From Peribacillus sp. Bi96 (GTDB lineage Bacteria; Bacillota; Bacilli; Bacillales; DSM-1321), in the NCBI RefSeq assembly GCF_918698115.1, contig NZ_CAKKLV010000006.1:186001-250000 (forward strand): a stretch of 64,000 bases of DNA. Direction: 5' to 3'. The first letter of the stretch is position 1. Each line of letters begins with the position of its first letter. The translations under genes and the position numbers were made by a program. This document shows, piece after piece, positions 9,494 through 18,551 of the stretch. The notes below the pieces were generated by a model, which was not told the origin of the DNA, did no database searches, and worked only from the letters and a program-made list of their open reading frames with translations.

Positions 9494-11134
9494 TTAGACT
9501 ACTTTATCCGAATTACCATTCAACTGCTTCTTGGCAAAGTACAGGGCATCTTCCCTCGATTTAAAGAAATGCTGTTTCTCTATTTTATGATACAACCCAG
9601 TGCTGAGAAGCAATTCCTTTGGTTGCTGCTGGATTCCAGAAATGATCAATTTCCCTTTATATTTTCCGATTCGATTAACAATCGCCAAAAGTGCTGCCTC
9701 TGCTGAAGTATCCATATATGTTACACGGCGCATGCTTAATACCAAAACTTTCGTCTTATGATCCAAGTTCGCTAATATCGATGACTCCAGGACATCTATC
9801 GAACCAAAGAACAGAGGGCCTTCCAAGTTATACACATTGATCATTGAATCCGAATTTTCAATTGGAACAATCTCTGTAATCTCATGACTTCTTTCTCTAA
9901 CCTTTAACGTATGGCTCATTTTTGTAATGAAAGTCACGAATGCAATCAATAAGCCCATTCCGACCCCCATGATTAAATCAGTGAAGACCGTGACGAGAAA
10001 GGTGACTAGTAAAACGATGGAATCCGCTGTCTTCGTTTTCAGTACATGTGCGAATTCCTTTCTTTCACTCATATTCCAGGCTACAAACATCAATATGGGT
10101 GCCATGCTTGCCAAAGGTATATGCTCTGCATATGGAGATAGTACAAGCAAAACCAACAATACGACAATTCCATGAATGATCCCTGACAACGGTGAGACTG
10201 CACCGCTTTTTATATTGGTAGCTGTCCTGGCAATGGCACCTGTTGCCGGTATCCCGCCGAAAAATGGAGTCGCGATGTTCGCGATTCCTTGTCCAACCAA
10301 TTCTTTATTACTATCATGCTTGGTCCCCCCCATGTTATCGGCAACGGTAGCGGATAACAATGACTCGACACCGCCTAATAAGGCAATCGTAATCGCAACA
10401 GGAAGGAGGGTGATAATGATTTCCACCGAAAGTTCCGGCACTTTGAATTCAGGAAATCCTTTCGGAATCGCTCCATACGTGGAACCAATTGTAGCCACCT
10501 TATCGGGAAATAAAAAGTAAGCTGCGATCGTTGATACGAGCAGACCCAGAAGTGGCCCTGGTACCCGTGGCAGAATTCTTGGTGCCAACAGAATGACGAT
10601 AAAACATATAACCGCAACACCCACACTATATATATTGATCGTATCCGCTTTAATCACCAATTCCTTCATGTTATCTATAAACGCTTCATGTTTTTCCACC
10701 TTCATACCAAAGAAGCTGGCAATCTGCCCCGAGAAGATTATTATCGCTATTCCTGTGGTAAACCCGATGATGACAGGACGGGGAATGAACTTCATCAAAT
10801 CTCCTAGCTTAAGAAGACCCATCAAGACTAATATTATCCCCGCCAAAAAACCGGCAATGAGCAGACTTTCATATCCATATTGCATAACGATCCCAAATAA
10901 TAAAGGAACAAACGCTCCAGTCGGCCCTCCAATTTGAAACTTGGATCCACCCAGAAGGGAAATGAGGATTCCAGCGATGATCGTCGTATATAACCCATAT
11001 ATCGGTTCGACGCCTGAAGCAATTGCAAAAGCCAATCCTAAAGGGATGGCTACCACACCTACAACCAATCCTGCCGTTACATCTTTTTGAACACCCTTCA
11101 TGTTATATCCTTGAAATCTAGTATCTTTTATCAT
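9494..11134 (-). CDS. SulP-family anion transporter with STAS domain
   Basis: A 546-aa SLC26/SulP carrier. Residues about 1-400 hold 10-12 membrane helices including the core GLVVGVVAIPLGLAFAIASG and a GGIPATGAIARTATN segment. Residues about 430-546 form a cytoplasmic STAS domain with the conserved MDTSAEAAL loop. The start at 11134 is preceded by AAGGA and gives MIKDTRFQGYN, typical of the Bacillus SulP group. Sulfate or bicarbonate are usual substrates. Three sulfur-uptake systems in this window favour sulfate, but that is inference. Confidence 0.85.
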   Translation of the reverse strand: MIKDTRFQGYNMKGVQKDVTAGLVVGVVAIPLGLAFAIASGVEPIYGLYTTIIAGILISLLGGSKFQIGGPTGAFVPLLFGIVMQYGYESLLIAGFLAGIILVLMGLLKLGDLMKFIPRPVIIGFTTGIAIIIFSGQIASFFGMKVEKHEAFIDNMKELVIKADTINIYSVGVAVICFIVILLAPRILPRVPGPLLGLLVSTIAAYFLFPDKVATIGSTYGAIPKGFPEFKVPELSVEIIITLLPVAITIALLGGVESLLSATVADNMGGTKHDSNKELVGQGIANIATPFFGGIPATGAIARTATNIKSGAVSPLSGIIHGIVVLLVLLVLSPYAEHIPLASMAPILMFVAWNMSERKEFAHVLKTKTADSIVLLVTFLVTVFTDLIMGVGMGLLIAFVTFITKMSHTLKVRERSHEITEIVPIENSDSMINVYNLEGPLFFGSIDVLESSILANLDHKTKVLVLSMRRVTYMDTSAEAALLAIVNRIGKYKGKLIISGIQQQPKELLLSTGLYHKIEKQHFFKSREDALYFAKKQLNGNSDKVV

Positions 11135-11353
11135 TATTATCCTTCTCACATCCTTAGTCATTTTTATGTTTGGAACGTACGAACATCAGGAAAATAGATT
11201 CTTAGAGGAGTTTTTCGATCAATAACTAGTGAAGTGTATGCTAAATATTTGTTTACAACAAAAATGCGAGGGCTTATACAAACTAAAATATACTCGTCAT
11301 ATATAATCTCCTTTTGTTAAGTTATGTGACATGGTTTTCCACTTCGCTTCAAC

Positions 11354-11379
11354 ATTATACAGTAAAACGTAAAACTGTA
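11354..11379 (-). promoter_or_regulatory. Candidate sulP promoter with overlapping dyad
   Basis: Minus strand TATAAT (11354-11359) is overlapped by an imperfect dyad with TACAGT / ACTGTA arms at 11358-11379 and internal repeats of GTTTTAC. The -35 is poor. The arrangement would suit a regulator-controlled promoter about 220 bases before sulP. Weakly supported. Confidence 0.3.
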
Positions 11380-11596
11380 CATTACTAGAAATGTTAACAT
11401 TTGTTTACAAATATTCACTTACTTTTACGTTTAGATTACAATCTAGGACGATACTTCCAGCCTAGTTATTTTGAAGTCGGAACTATTGACTACGAACCAT
11501 GAGGTTTGAACTTTCGACTATTTCCCTATTCATTCCGTAATGTAGCCTTGAAGTAAAAGTGTCCAAACTCAAACAAGAAACTTTAGAAAAATAGAA

Positions 11597-11636
11597 AGAG
11601 CATGTTTTGAAAAAAGTTACTCAAAACATGCTCTTA
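11597..11636. terminator. Isolated 15-bp inverted repeat
   Basis: AAGAGCATGTTTTGA pairs perfectly with TCAAAACATGCTCTT across an 10-base loop. No gene ends beside it on either strand. It may mark a lost gene or an unannotated transcript. Confidence 0.5.
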
Positions 11637-11809
11637 ACTTATTAGATGGATTGATGCTTGGATAAAACAGTTTAATAATTTTTCCATACTTCAATTCAGG
11701 TTGATCTCGCTGAATAGTATCATGTTCAGAAGAATCCGTATCAAATACTTCTATTATTAAAACAAAAAAGACAGTAGGCAAAAGGAGTTCTATCTAACGG
11801 TTAAAACAA

Positions 11810-11936
11810 AGTTGATTGGAACAGATGTGCGAGAATCCTACGGGAATACGCGTCCAAGGGAGACCCCGCAGCCGCAACAGCGCCGAGAGCGGACGCCCGC
11901 GAAAAGCGAATGCCTGGTGGGGAAATCAACCTTCAT
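11810..11936. repeat. Copy of a GC-rich intergenic repeat common in Bacillus genomes
   Basis: The block contains tgtgcgagaatcctacggg, gagaccccgcag, gcggacgcccgcg, aaagcgaatgcctgg and ends in gaaatcaac, with matching gttgatt at its other end. I remember very similar elements (GCGAGACTCCTGCGGG... CCCGCGGAAAGCGAGTGCCTG...) scattered between genes in Bacillus and Peribacillus. Its high GC against the AT-rich surroundings and terminal gttgatt/aatcaac fit a foldable, non-coding dispersed element. This copy is somewhat degenerate. Confidence 0.6.
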
Positions 11937-11949
11937 ATTATAAAGACCT

Positions 11950-11990
11950 AAAAAAAGTAGACAAACTCCATTATTATCGAGTTTGTCTAC
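11950..11990 (-). terminator. Terminator of the GH1 gene
   Basis: Minus strand GTAGACAAACT, loop, AGTTTGTCTAC followed by TTTTTTT. It follows the GH1 gene stop by 40 bases. Confidence 0.75.
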
Positions 11991-11995
11991 AGTCT

Positions 11996-12027
11996 GAAAC
12001 CTCCTGATTAATAAGAGGTTTCTTTTT
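11996..12027 (+). terminator. Second hairpin with plus-strand T-run
   Basis: GAAACCTC and GAGGTTTC arms followed by TTTTTATTT on the plus strand, immediately beside the GH1 stop. It could end any plus-strand transcript arising from the preceding intergenic region. Confidence 0.55.
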
Positions 12028-12029
12028 AT

Positions 12030-13439
12030 TTAGAGCTCTTCTCCTCTCGTCTCAATAATATGCTTATACCAATGAAACGACAGCTTCTTTTTTCGGTTTA
12101 AATCATCTTGATGATCCACGTAAATAAATCCGTATTGCTTTTTATACCCGTTTAACCAGCTTAATAGGTCAATGACAGACCATGCGTAGTACCCTTTTAA
12201 ATGAATGCCTTCTTTGATCGCACGCTTAATCACTTTTAGATGTTCCTCAATATATTTAATACGAGGAACATCTACTACCTCACCATCAATGATCGGATCC
12301 TCATCACCAAGTCCGTTTTCTGTAACATACATTTTAATATCGCCATAACGCTCTTTTAACATATGCAGCCCGTCTAAAAATCCTTGAGGTGAGATTTCCC
12401 ATCCCCATTTAGTATAGGTTTTATCTTCCATTTTCACAGTCCGATAATAGCCATCAAAAGATGGGTTTCCTGGAGCTAGAGTAGATGTCTCTCGTGAATG
12501 CTCCATGGTTGAAAATACTTCTTGGTTTTTTTCCACACGAATGGGCTGGTAATAATTAAGTCCAATAAAATCATTTTTTTCCGCATTCCTTTTTAACGTA
12601 TCTAGTTCTTCTTCAGTCCAACTTGGCGTCCAGCCATTTTCCTTTAATTGTTCTACCACATAAGATGGATATTCACCTTTTAAAATTGGGTCATAATACC
12701 AAAAGGTTTCATATTCATTAGCATGTTGAGCAGCTAATGCATTCTCATGTTTATCATCTATGCTGTAAGCTGGTAAGAACACATGGGTAATACCAATTTC
12801 GCCGTAATGATTCAGTGCCTTATAGACTTCTACGGCTTTTGCATGTGCATAAAACACGTAATGTGTCGCTTGAAAATATTTAATCTCATCGTTTTGTATG
12901 CCAGGAGGATGCGCTCCTTTTAAATAGCCTAATCCGCAAAACATTACCGTTTCGTTAAACGTAATCCAATGTTTGACGCGGTCTCCGAAGGCCCGAAAAC
13001 AAATTTCCGCATACTTGACGAAGGCTTCAGCTGTTCGCTTATTCGTCCATCCACCATCTTCTTCAAGCGTCAAAGGGAGATCCCAATGATACAGCGTAAC
13101 AAATGGAACAATCCCATATTTTAAACATTCATCAATAACATTATTATAAAACTCCAAGCCCTTTTCGTTTACATCTCCGTCACCTGTGGGCAAGATACGT
13201 GCCCATGAAATGGAAAACCGGTACGATTCGAGTCCCATTTCTGCCATTAATTTAATATCCTCTTTATAAAGATGATAATGGTCTATGGCTACATCTCCAT
13301 TTGTACCATCATATGTTTTCCCCGGAATCTTTGAAAAAACATCCCAATTCGTTATACCTTTACCATCTTCATCCCATGCTCCTTCTATTTGAAAAGAAGC
13401 AGAAGCCGCTCCGAATAAAAAATCATGTGGAAACCTCAA
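12030..13439 (-). CDS. Glycoside hydrolase family 1, likely a 6-phospho-beta-glycosidase
   Basis: A 469-aa GH1 enzyme. The acid/base glutamate is in HWITFNETVMF and the nucleophile in YVTENGLG. Near the C-terminus SWLNGYKKQYGFIYVD carries the S-x6-K-x-Y arrangement that binds the 6-phosphate in phospho-glycosidases, and the Trp after Ser is what LacG-type 6-phospho-beta-galactosidases have. The start is TTG at 13439 with GGAGGG six bases upstream. No PTS gene lies beside it, so the phosphorylated substrate would have to come from a transporter elsewhere. A plain beta-glucosidase remains possible. Confidence 0.85.
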   Translation of the reverse strand: MRFPHDFLFGAASASFQIEGAWDEDGKGITNWDVFSKIPGKTYDGTNGDVAIDHYHLYKEDIKLMAEMGLESYRFSISWARILPTGDGDVNEKGLEFYNNVIDECLKYGIVPFVTLYHWDLPLTLEEDGGWTNKRTAEAFVKYAEICFRAFGDRVKHWITFNETVMFCGLGYLKGAHPPGIQNDEIKYFQATHYVFYAHAKAVEVYKALNHYGEIGITHVFLPAYSIDDKHENALAAQHANEYETFWYYDPILKGEYPSYVVEQLKENGWTPSWTEEELDTLKRNAEKNDFIGLNYYQPIRVEKNQEVFSTMEHSRETSTLAPGNPSFDGYYRTVKMEDKTYTKWGWEISPQGFLDGLHMLKERYGDIKMYVTENGLGDEDPIIDGEVVDVPRIKYIEEHLKVIKRAIKEGIHLKGYYAWSVIDLLSWLNGYKKQYGFIYVDHQDDLNRKKKLSFHWYKHIIETRGEEL

Positions 13440-13650
13440 TATAAACCCTCCGTCTTTATACCAGCTTTATTTATGGGTACAAATAGTACTGTGATTATAT
13501 AGTTTTTTTGAATATTTAACTACTTAAACGTCGTATAACATAAGGTGTAAAGATAGTATCTACAGTAATGGAATGATTAACCCTTTATGATCTTATCACT
13601 TAGCAATTCAACCATATTTCACAACAATCGTATAAACAGAAATAACAATA

Positions 13651-13677
13651 CCCGTCCTCCGATAAAAAGAGGACGGG
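13651..13677 (-). terminator. Terminator after the flavin oxidoreductase gene
   Basis: CCCGTCCTC / GAGGACGGG stem 28 bases after the stop of the minus-strand oxidoreductase gene. The T-run after it is poor, so termination may be partial. Confidence 0.55.
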
Positions 13678-13704
13678 TTACACATTTATTCAAAAACTTG
13701 CTCT

Positions 13705-14826
13705 TCACTCCACTACCGGAAGCCAACCTTTTATCTGAATCAATTTTTGCCAAAGCGGATCTGGAATGACCAATTCATCCTGATCTTTTTTGGATAGGGT
13801 TGTCCGTATTTCGGATTCTTTTCCGGCCCTGATTTTTTCAATCCAATGCGGTTCCATAAGAAGTTCACGGCCTAGAGCGATAAATGGGACCCCCGTTTCC
13901 ATCGCTTCTGCAACTTCATCTGGACTGTGCAGGGACCCTACCCCGACAACCGGAATACGATTGCCTACTTTGTCGTAAATTTTAACGATGCGCGACTTCG
14001 TCCTATCACTCTCACGGAATGATCCATTCCAGAAATGACCTACCGATATATGTAGATAATCCAGGTTTTGGTTCGCTAATCTATCAACAAACTGTAGCGT
14101 ATCATCTAAAGTGATTCCTGGATTGCTTCCTTCTTCAGGAGATATGCGGTAACCGATCATAAAAGGCTTTTGGGCATGCTCGGCCACTGTTTTCTCCACT
14201 TCATTCACAACGGTGAGCGGAAAAATCAATCGTTTCCCTAGTGTTCCCCCCCATTTATCAGTACGTCGGTTCGAGTGTGGCGAGAAGAACTGTTGAAGCA
14301 AGTACGTATTGGCACCATGTATTTCAACACCATCAAATCCTGCTTCGATGGCCCTTCTTGTTGCTTCACCAAATGCCTTAATAACGTCTTGAATTTCGTC
14401 TTCACTCATTTCCCGCGGTACCGGTTCATTCTCGCTTGAAGCAATGGCACTTGCAGAAACTGGCTGCTTATCAGGTAATAATTCCGGCGGGCTTTGGCGA
14501 CCGCCATGATATATTTGTAAAATCGCTTTTGACCCGTTAGATTGAATCGCTTCCGCTAATTTTCTCAAAGATGGGATAAAGGAATCGTCTGCTGCACTAA
14601 ATTGACCTGGAAAACCCTTTCCTCCGGCAGTTACATAGGCACATGCCGTAATAACGGCCCCTACACCTGCCGCGCGTTCCGCGTAATAAGCCAGTTCATC
14701 ATCGGTTATCAGCCCTTGATCATCTGAAGAATAGGTGGTCATCGGAGCCATCATGATACGATTTTTCACTTCTACACCTGATGAAAATTTATATGGTTGA
14801 AAGATCTTTTCGTATTTTTGATTCAT
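13705..14826 (-). CDS. NADH-dependent flavin oxidoreductase (old yellow enzyme family)
   Basis: A 373-aa FMN-dependent TIM barrel of the YqiG/NADH:flavin oxidoreductase type. It starts MNQKYEKIFQPYKFSSGVEV, then KNRIMMAPMTTYSSDDQG. It has GFDGVEIHGANTYLLQQFFSP (the substrate-binding His region), SNRRTDKWGG and a C-terminal phosphate loop VVGVGSLHSPDE. The ATG at 14826 has GGGGGAG seven bases before it. A longer frame to 14955 would run into the HesB-fold gene. It lies 22 bases after that gene, so the two may be cotranscribed. The substrate is not evident. Confidence 0.88.
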   Translation of the reverse strand: MNQKYEKIFQPYKFSSGVEVKNRIMMAPMTTYSSDDQGLITDDELAYYAERAAGVGAVITACAYVTAGGKGFPGQFSAADDSFIPSLRKLAEAIQSNGSKAILQIYHGGRQSPPELLPDKQPVSASAIASSENEPVPREMSEDEIQDVIKAFGEATRRAIEAGFDGVEIHGANTYLLQQFFSPHSNRRTDKWGGTLGKRLIFPLTVVNEVEKTVAEHAQKPFMIGYRISPEEGSNPGITLDDTLQFVDRLANQNLDYLHISVGHFWNGSFRESDRTKSRIVKIYDKVGNRIPVVGVGSLHSPDEVAEAMETGVPFIALGRELLMEPHWIEKIRAGKESEIRTTLSKKDQDELVIPDPLWQKLIQIKGWLPVVE

Positions 14827-14848
14827 GCCAATTCTCCCCCTTTTTTTC

Positions 14849-15157
14849 TTAATGGTGATGATGTCCGTGCGGTTCTTTAGAAGGGTTCGTAATTTCAAAG
14901 CCTTCTTGAGGTACGTAAAAATATTTAATCCAGACACCATCCAGAAATTCCTCACGTGAATCGAGTAAAATATCTATATCTTTATCTGTTTTGACTATTT
15001 CATCATGCTCTGTCGTTGTATCTAATTTCATATCATAATGAGCATGATCGCCATGCATATGCGTGATATATACACGAATCATTTTCCCTTCGGCTTCTTC
15101 AGTGCTCAGCATATTTTGTAAAACCTTTGCTGCATTACGATTAATTTTGCATTTCAT
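14849..15157 (-). CDS. HesB/IscA-fold protein lacking the cluster cysteines
   Basis: A 102-aa protein that begins MKCKINRNAAKVLQNMLS and has the HesB-like core. The three conserved cysteines of A-type iron-sulfur carriers are absent (the only Cys is residue 3). The C-terminus ends HGHHHH and there is a HMHGDHAHYDMKL segment, so a metal-binding role through histidines is possible. The ATG at 15157 follows GGAGG by seven bases. The gene lies just upstream of the flavin oxidoreductase. Function unknown. Confidence 0.75.
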   Translation of the reverse strand: MKCKINRNAAKVLQNMLSTEEAEGKMIRVYITHMHGDHAHYDMKLDTTTEHDEIVKTDKDIDILLDSREEFLDGVWIKYFYVPQEGFEITNPSKEPHGHHHH

Positions 15158-15257
15158 GTCCATTCCTCCAAAAATAAAATTATCCATGTATAAATTCTAC
15201 CCAATTAAGGGGTATCAGTAACATCCATTTATACCCTTCCTACTTGGCCATGACCAA

Positions 15258-16244
15258 TTATAATCGGTCTGCCGGAAAGACCGTGCCTATTTGCCTTCTT
15301 GCTTCATCCATGATTTCCATAGTCAAAAGCGAATTTGAAAATGAATTTATATCAGACTCCTTTTTCCCCTGCTGTATCAATTCAACAAATTCTTTCGCTT
15401 CATAATACATAGAAGGCATGTCTTGTTTAACCGAAACATTTTCAGCCGTTCCATCCCGATACTGAATATCCACGGCTTGCGGTCCTGAAATTTTACTTAT
15501 TAGGATGCTCCCAAGTTCGCCTTGAATTTCCGATGGCTGATTCGATTCAGTAATCTTAGAAAACATGACGACTGCCTCCATTTCATCATAGGAAAGCAAG
15601 ATCGTACCCTGTCCGTCAACTCCTGATTCAAGCAATGTTCCCGATGCCTGCACCTTGTTTGGTTTACCAAACAGTGCAACAAGCGGATATAGGACGTAAA
15701 TCCCTAAATCCATTAAAGAACCACTGGAGAATTCAGGATTGAACGCATTGAGCACAGTGCCTTGTTTATACGCATCATAGCGTGATGAATATTGACAAAA
15801 GCTCCCCGTAAAACGTCGTATTTTACCGATTTTACCTAGATTGCTTCTTACACTTTCGAAATTCGGCATGATGGTCGATTTCATCGCTTCCATTAATAGC
15901 ACTCCATTTTGTTGGGCAGCCTCTATCATTTCCTTCACTTCCGACGCATTTGAGGCCATAGGTTTTTCACATAATACATGTTTTTTATTTTGTAAAAACA
16001 AAACCGCTTGCCTGCAATGATGGGAGTTAGGACTTGCTATATATACAGCGTCGATTTCATCGCTTGCAGCCATTTCTTCTAAATTTGTAAAAATCGTATG
16101 TACTTCGTATTTACTCGCAAATTCCTTGGCTTTCTCTTCTGTACGTGAATACACAGCCGTTAACGATAGATCCTCTATATGTTTTGAAGCCTCCAAAAAT
16201 CGTTCAGTTATCCAATTTGTTCCTATTACACCTAATCGTATCAA
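15258..16244 (-). CDS. Gfo/Idh/MocA-family oxidoreductase
   Basis: A 328-aa NAD(P)-dependent dehydrogenase. The N-terminal Rossmann motif is RLGVIGTNWITERF, and the characteristic VLCEKPMASN near residue 90 carries the catalytic lysine. The second domain is the alpha/beta sheet typical of glucose-fructose oxidoreductase relatives. The start is a TTG at 16244 with AAAGGGGAT upstream. The TTG at 16262 is too far upstream. The gene stands alone, divergent from the SDR gene at 16451. The sugar or cyclitol substrate is not identifiable. Confidence 0.85.
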   Translation of the reverse strand: MIRLGVIGTNWITERFLEASKHIEDLSLTAVYSRTEEKAKEFASKYEVHTIFTNLEEMAASDEIDAVYIASPNSHHCRQAVLFLQNKKHVLCEKPMASNASEVKEMIEAAQQNGVLLMEAMKSTIMPNFESVRSNLGKIGKIRRFTGSFCQYSSRYDAYKQGTVLNAFNPEFSSGSLMDLGIYVLYPLVALFGKPNKVQASGTLLESGVDGQGTILLSYDEMEAVVMFSKITESNQPSEIQGELGSILISKISGPQAVDIQYRDGTAENVSVKQDMPSMYYEAKEFVELIQQGKKESDINSFSNSLLTMEIMDEARRQIGTVFPADRL

Positions 16245-16450
16245 CAGCCTATCCCCTTTCAAGCTAACTAATCATGTCCTCAATATACAGACATTTCACT
16301 GAAAAACAAAGTAAAATGAACACGAGCAACGGTTTAAATTGGATTTTTTAGGCAATATTCGTATATAATTTTCCTGTATTACCACTGCCATGATGTTTCT
16401 ACATACTCCCTAAACGGGAAAGAAAACTAAAAAAGGAGCGTGTGAAGTTT

Positions 16451-17236
16451 ATGACAGATTTAATGAAAAACAAAGTGGCCATCATTACCGGTGGAGGATC
16501 GGGAATTGGCCGGGGTGCTGCACTGAAACTAGCTGAAAACGGCGCGAACATCATCTTTTTTGACCGTACAGTCGAAAATGCCGAAAAAGTGAAGGAAGAA
16601 GTTGAAAACCTCGGTCGAGAGGCTTTAATCATTAAAACGGATGTATCCAAGGCTGAGCAAGTTGAACATGCCTACAAGGCCGCCTATGATCATTTTGGAA
16701 AAATTGATTTTGTATTCGCCAACGCAGGCATCAACGGAGTGATCGCCCCTATAGAAGATATAAAGCCAGAAGATTGGGATCAAACACATACCATCAACCT
16801 CAAAGGCACCTTTCTCACCATCAAATACGCCATTCCATATATGAAGGAAAAGGGTGGCAGCATCGTAATCAACAGCTCCATCAATGGAAACCGATTTTTC
16901 AAGAATTTTGGTTTTTCCGCTTATAGTTCATCCAAAGCTGGTCAAGTCGCTTTTGGTAAAATGGCTGCACTCGAATTGGCAAAATATAAAATCAGGGTCA
17001 ATACCATTTGTCCAGGCTCAATCGATACGAATATCCACGATAACACTTTCCCGGAAGATGAAAGCTTAAAAAAAATCAGGATACCCATTGAATATCCGCA
17101 AGGCTCACAACCCTTGGCTAAGAAAGCAGGAACTACCGAGCAAGCAGGTGATCTAGTATTGTTCCTAGCTTCAGACATGTCTTCCCATATTACGGGCACG
17201 GAAGTATATATCGATGGAGCAGAATCACTATTATGA
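16451..17236 (+). CDS. Short-chain dehydrogenase/reductase
   Basis: A 261-aa classical SDR. TGGGSGIGRG near the N-terminus binds the nucleotide, NAG (FANAG) follows near residue 90, and the catalytic Ser, Tyr and Lys are in INSSING and YSSSKAG. The C-terminus GTEVYIDGAESLL is typical. GGAG lies 12 bases before this ATG. A GTG at 16442 is the other possible start and adds three residues. Transcribed divergently from the Gfo/Idh gene. Substrate unknown. Confidence 0.85.
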   Translation: MTDLMKNKVAIITGGGSGIGRGAALKLAENGANIIFFDRTVENAEKVKEEVENLGREALIIKTDVSKAEQVEHAYKAAYDHFGKIDFVFANAGINGVIAPIEDIKPEDWDQTHTINLKGTFLTIKYAIPYMKEKGGSIVINSSINGNRFFKNFGFSAYSSSKAGQVAFGKMAALELAKYKIRVNTICPGSIDTNIHDNTFPEDESLKKIRIPIEYPQGSQPLAKKAGTTEQAGDLVLFLASDMSSHITGTEVYIDGAESLL

Positions 17237-17276
17237 TTCATACAGCCATAAGGATCGAAAGAATCCATTAAAAGAA

Positions 17277-17311
17277 AAAAGCTGAAATCCCCTAAAGGGA
17301 CTTCAGCTTTT
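17277..17311. terminator. Bidirectional terminator between SDR and MFS genes
   Basis: AAAAGCTGAAATCCC / GGGACTTCAGCTTTT with a five-base loop separates two convergent genes, the SDR gene on plus and the exporter on minus. Confidence 0.85.
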
Positions 17312-17318
17312 ACCTTTT

Positions 17319-18551
17319 TTAAGCAACTCGCCTTAAGCCACGGCGGGCAAGTATTAAATAAGCGGACATGGCCAGGATATGACAACCTATCATGACCATT
17401 CCCATCGGCAAGGGTGAATCACCTGAGCCTAAGCCTACCAGCGGAGCCATCAGTGATCCTAATATGAAAGGAAGCAGACCAATTAAGGCCGAAGCACTGC
17501 CTGCTGTTTTTTTCTGATTTTGCATCGCTAAAGAAAAACTCGTTGTACCGACAATACCGACGCTGGAAACCGAAAGGAACAAAGCGACCAAGATTCCCGC
17601 TAACCCAATTTCGAGTAGGACTGAGAAAAGAAGGAGTATTCCTCCAAACAAAGCAAGACATAATCCTATTTGAAGCAGCTTTTCTTCTTTAACCTTCCCT
17701 GCCAGCTTTCCGGCCACTTGGGAAGCAATGATGATCCCAATTCCGTTTATGGCAAAGATCAGGCTGAATGTCTGTGGGGAGACCCCATAAATGTTCTGGA
17801 GAACAAAAGGCGAGCCGGAAATATAAGCGAACATAGCGGCACTTATAAATCCTTGTGAAAAAGCATAGCCCATGAATACGCGGTCCTTCAATAAGTTCCC
17901 GAAGGTCATGATTGTATCGCTTACTCCCCCGGCACTCCTTAGATTAGGAGATAGTGTTTCCTTTATCCCCCAAAATGCTGCGGCAACCATAAGGACACTC
18001 AATATTGAAATGACGATGAAAACTCCCCGCCAAGAGGTGAACTGCAAAAGTTGACCACCAAAAACTGGAGCCAAGATCGGTGCCGCACCATTTACCAGCA
18101 TTAACATGGAGAAGAACTTGGTCAAATCCGTTCCTGAAAAAAGGTCACGAACGATGGCTCTTGAAATGACAATGCCACCCGCTCCTGCAACCCCTTGGAT
18201 AAAACGTAATAATAAAAGCAATTCAATGGTTGGAGCAAAAGCACATAACAGTGATGAAATGCAATAAATGGATAACGATATGATTAACGGTGTCCGTCTT
18301 CCCTTAGCATCACTTAGTGGCCCTAAATAAATTTGGCCTAAAGCCAACCCTAATAAGCAGGCTGTCAAACTTAGCTGGGCTAAAGACGTACTGCTTTTCA
18401 GATCCACGGCCAGTGTTGGGAGTCCCGGTAAATACATATCAAGTGACAGTGGTCCAATCGCTGCAAAAGACCCAAGCATAAGTGCCAGCAGCAGTCGTTT
18501 GGATTTAGTCATTTCGTTGTGTGATGATATTTTTTCCTTCATTTCAATCAT
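17319..18551 (-). CDS. Bcr/CflA-type multidrug efflux MFS transporter
   Basis: A 410-aa, 12-helix major facilitator. The sequence LGSFAAIGPLSLDMYLPGLP in helix 1 is the signature of the Bcr/CflA drug-resistance group. GPLSDAKGRRTPL is the motif A loop between helices 2 and 3. The ATG at 18551 has AGGGGC upstream. A TTG at 18572 is less likely. It probably exports small toxic compounds by proton antiport, with the substrate unknown. It is convergent with the SDR gene. Confidence 0.87.
   Translation of the reverse strand: MIEMKEKISSHNEMTKSKRLLLALMLGSFAAIGPLSLDMYLPGLPTLAVDLKSSTSLAQLSLTACLLGLALGQIYLGPLSDAKGRRTPLIISLSIYCISSLLCAFAPTIELLLLLRFIQGVAGAGGIVISRAIVRDLFSGTDLTKFFSMLMLVNGAAPILAPVFGGQLLQFTSWRGVFIVISILSVLMVAAAFWGIKETLSPNLRSAGGVSDTIMTFGNLLKDRVFMGYAFSQGFISAAMFAYISGSPFVLQNIYGVSPQTFSLIFAINGIGIIIASQVAGKLAGKVKEEKLLQIGLCLALFGGILLLFSVLLEIGLAGILVALFLSVSSVGIVGTTSFSLAMQNQKKTAGSASALIGLLPFILGSLMAPLVGLGSGDSPLPMGMVMIGCHILAMSAYLILARRGLRRVA

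Larger units (their letters stand above)
11135..12029. other. Long intergenic region between sulP and the GH1 gene
   Basis: About 890 bases without a convincing gene. It holds a candidate sulP promoter, a strong inverted repeat at 11597-11636, a dispersed GC-rich repeat at 11810-11936 and two terminators at 11950-12027. A minus-strand frame at about 11617-11790 (containing EVFDTDSSEHDTIQ) has no good start and its end lies inside the hairpin. I regard it as a chance frame or gene fragment. Confidence 0.6.

Noticed and set aside
11617..11790. Minus-strand frame containing EVFDTDSSEHDTIQ
   Set aside because: No start codon with a ribosome site, and its end lies inside a perfect hairpin. Mentioned only as part of the intergenic entry.
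11810..11936. GC-rich block as a cobalamin or other riboswitch
   Set aside because: I see no B12-box or other riboswitch core, and the sequence matches a remembered dispersed repeat.
11816..12007. Plus-strand frame over the GC-rich repeat
   Set aside because: It reads through the dispersed repeat and a terminator, and has protein composition typical of non-coding GC-rich DNA.
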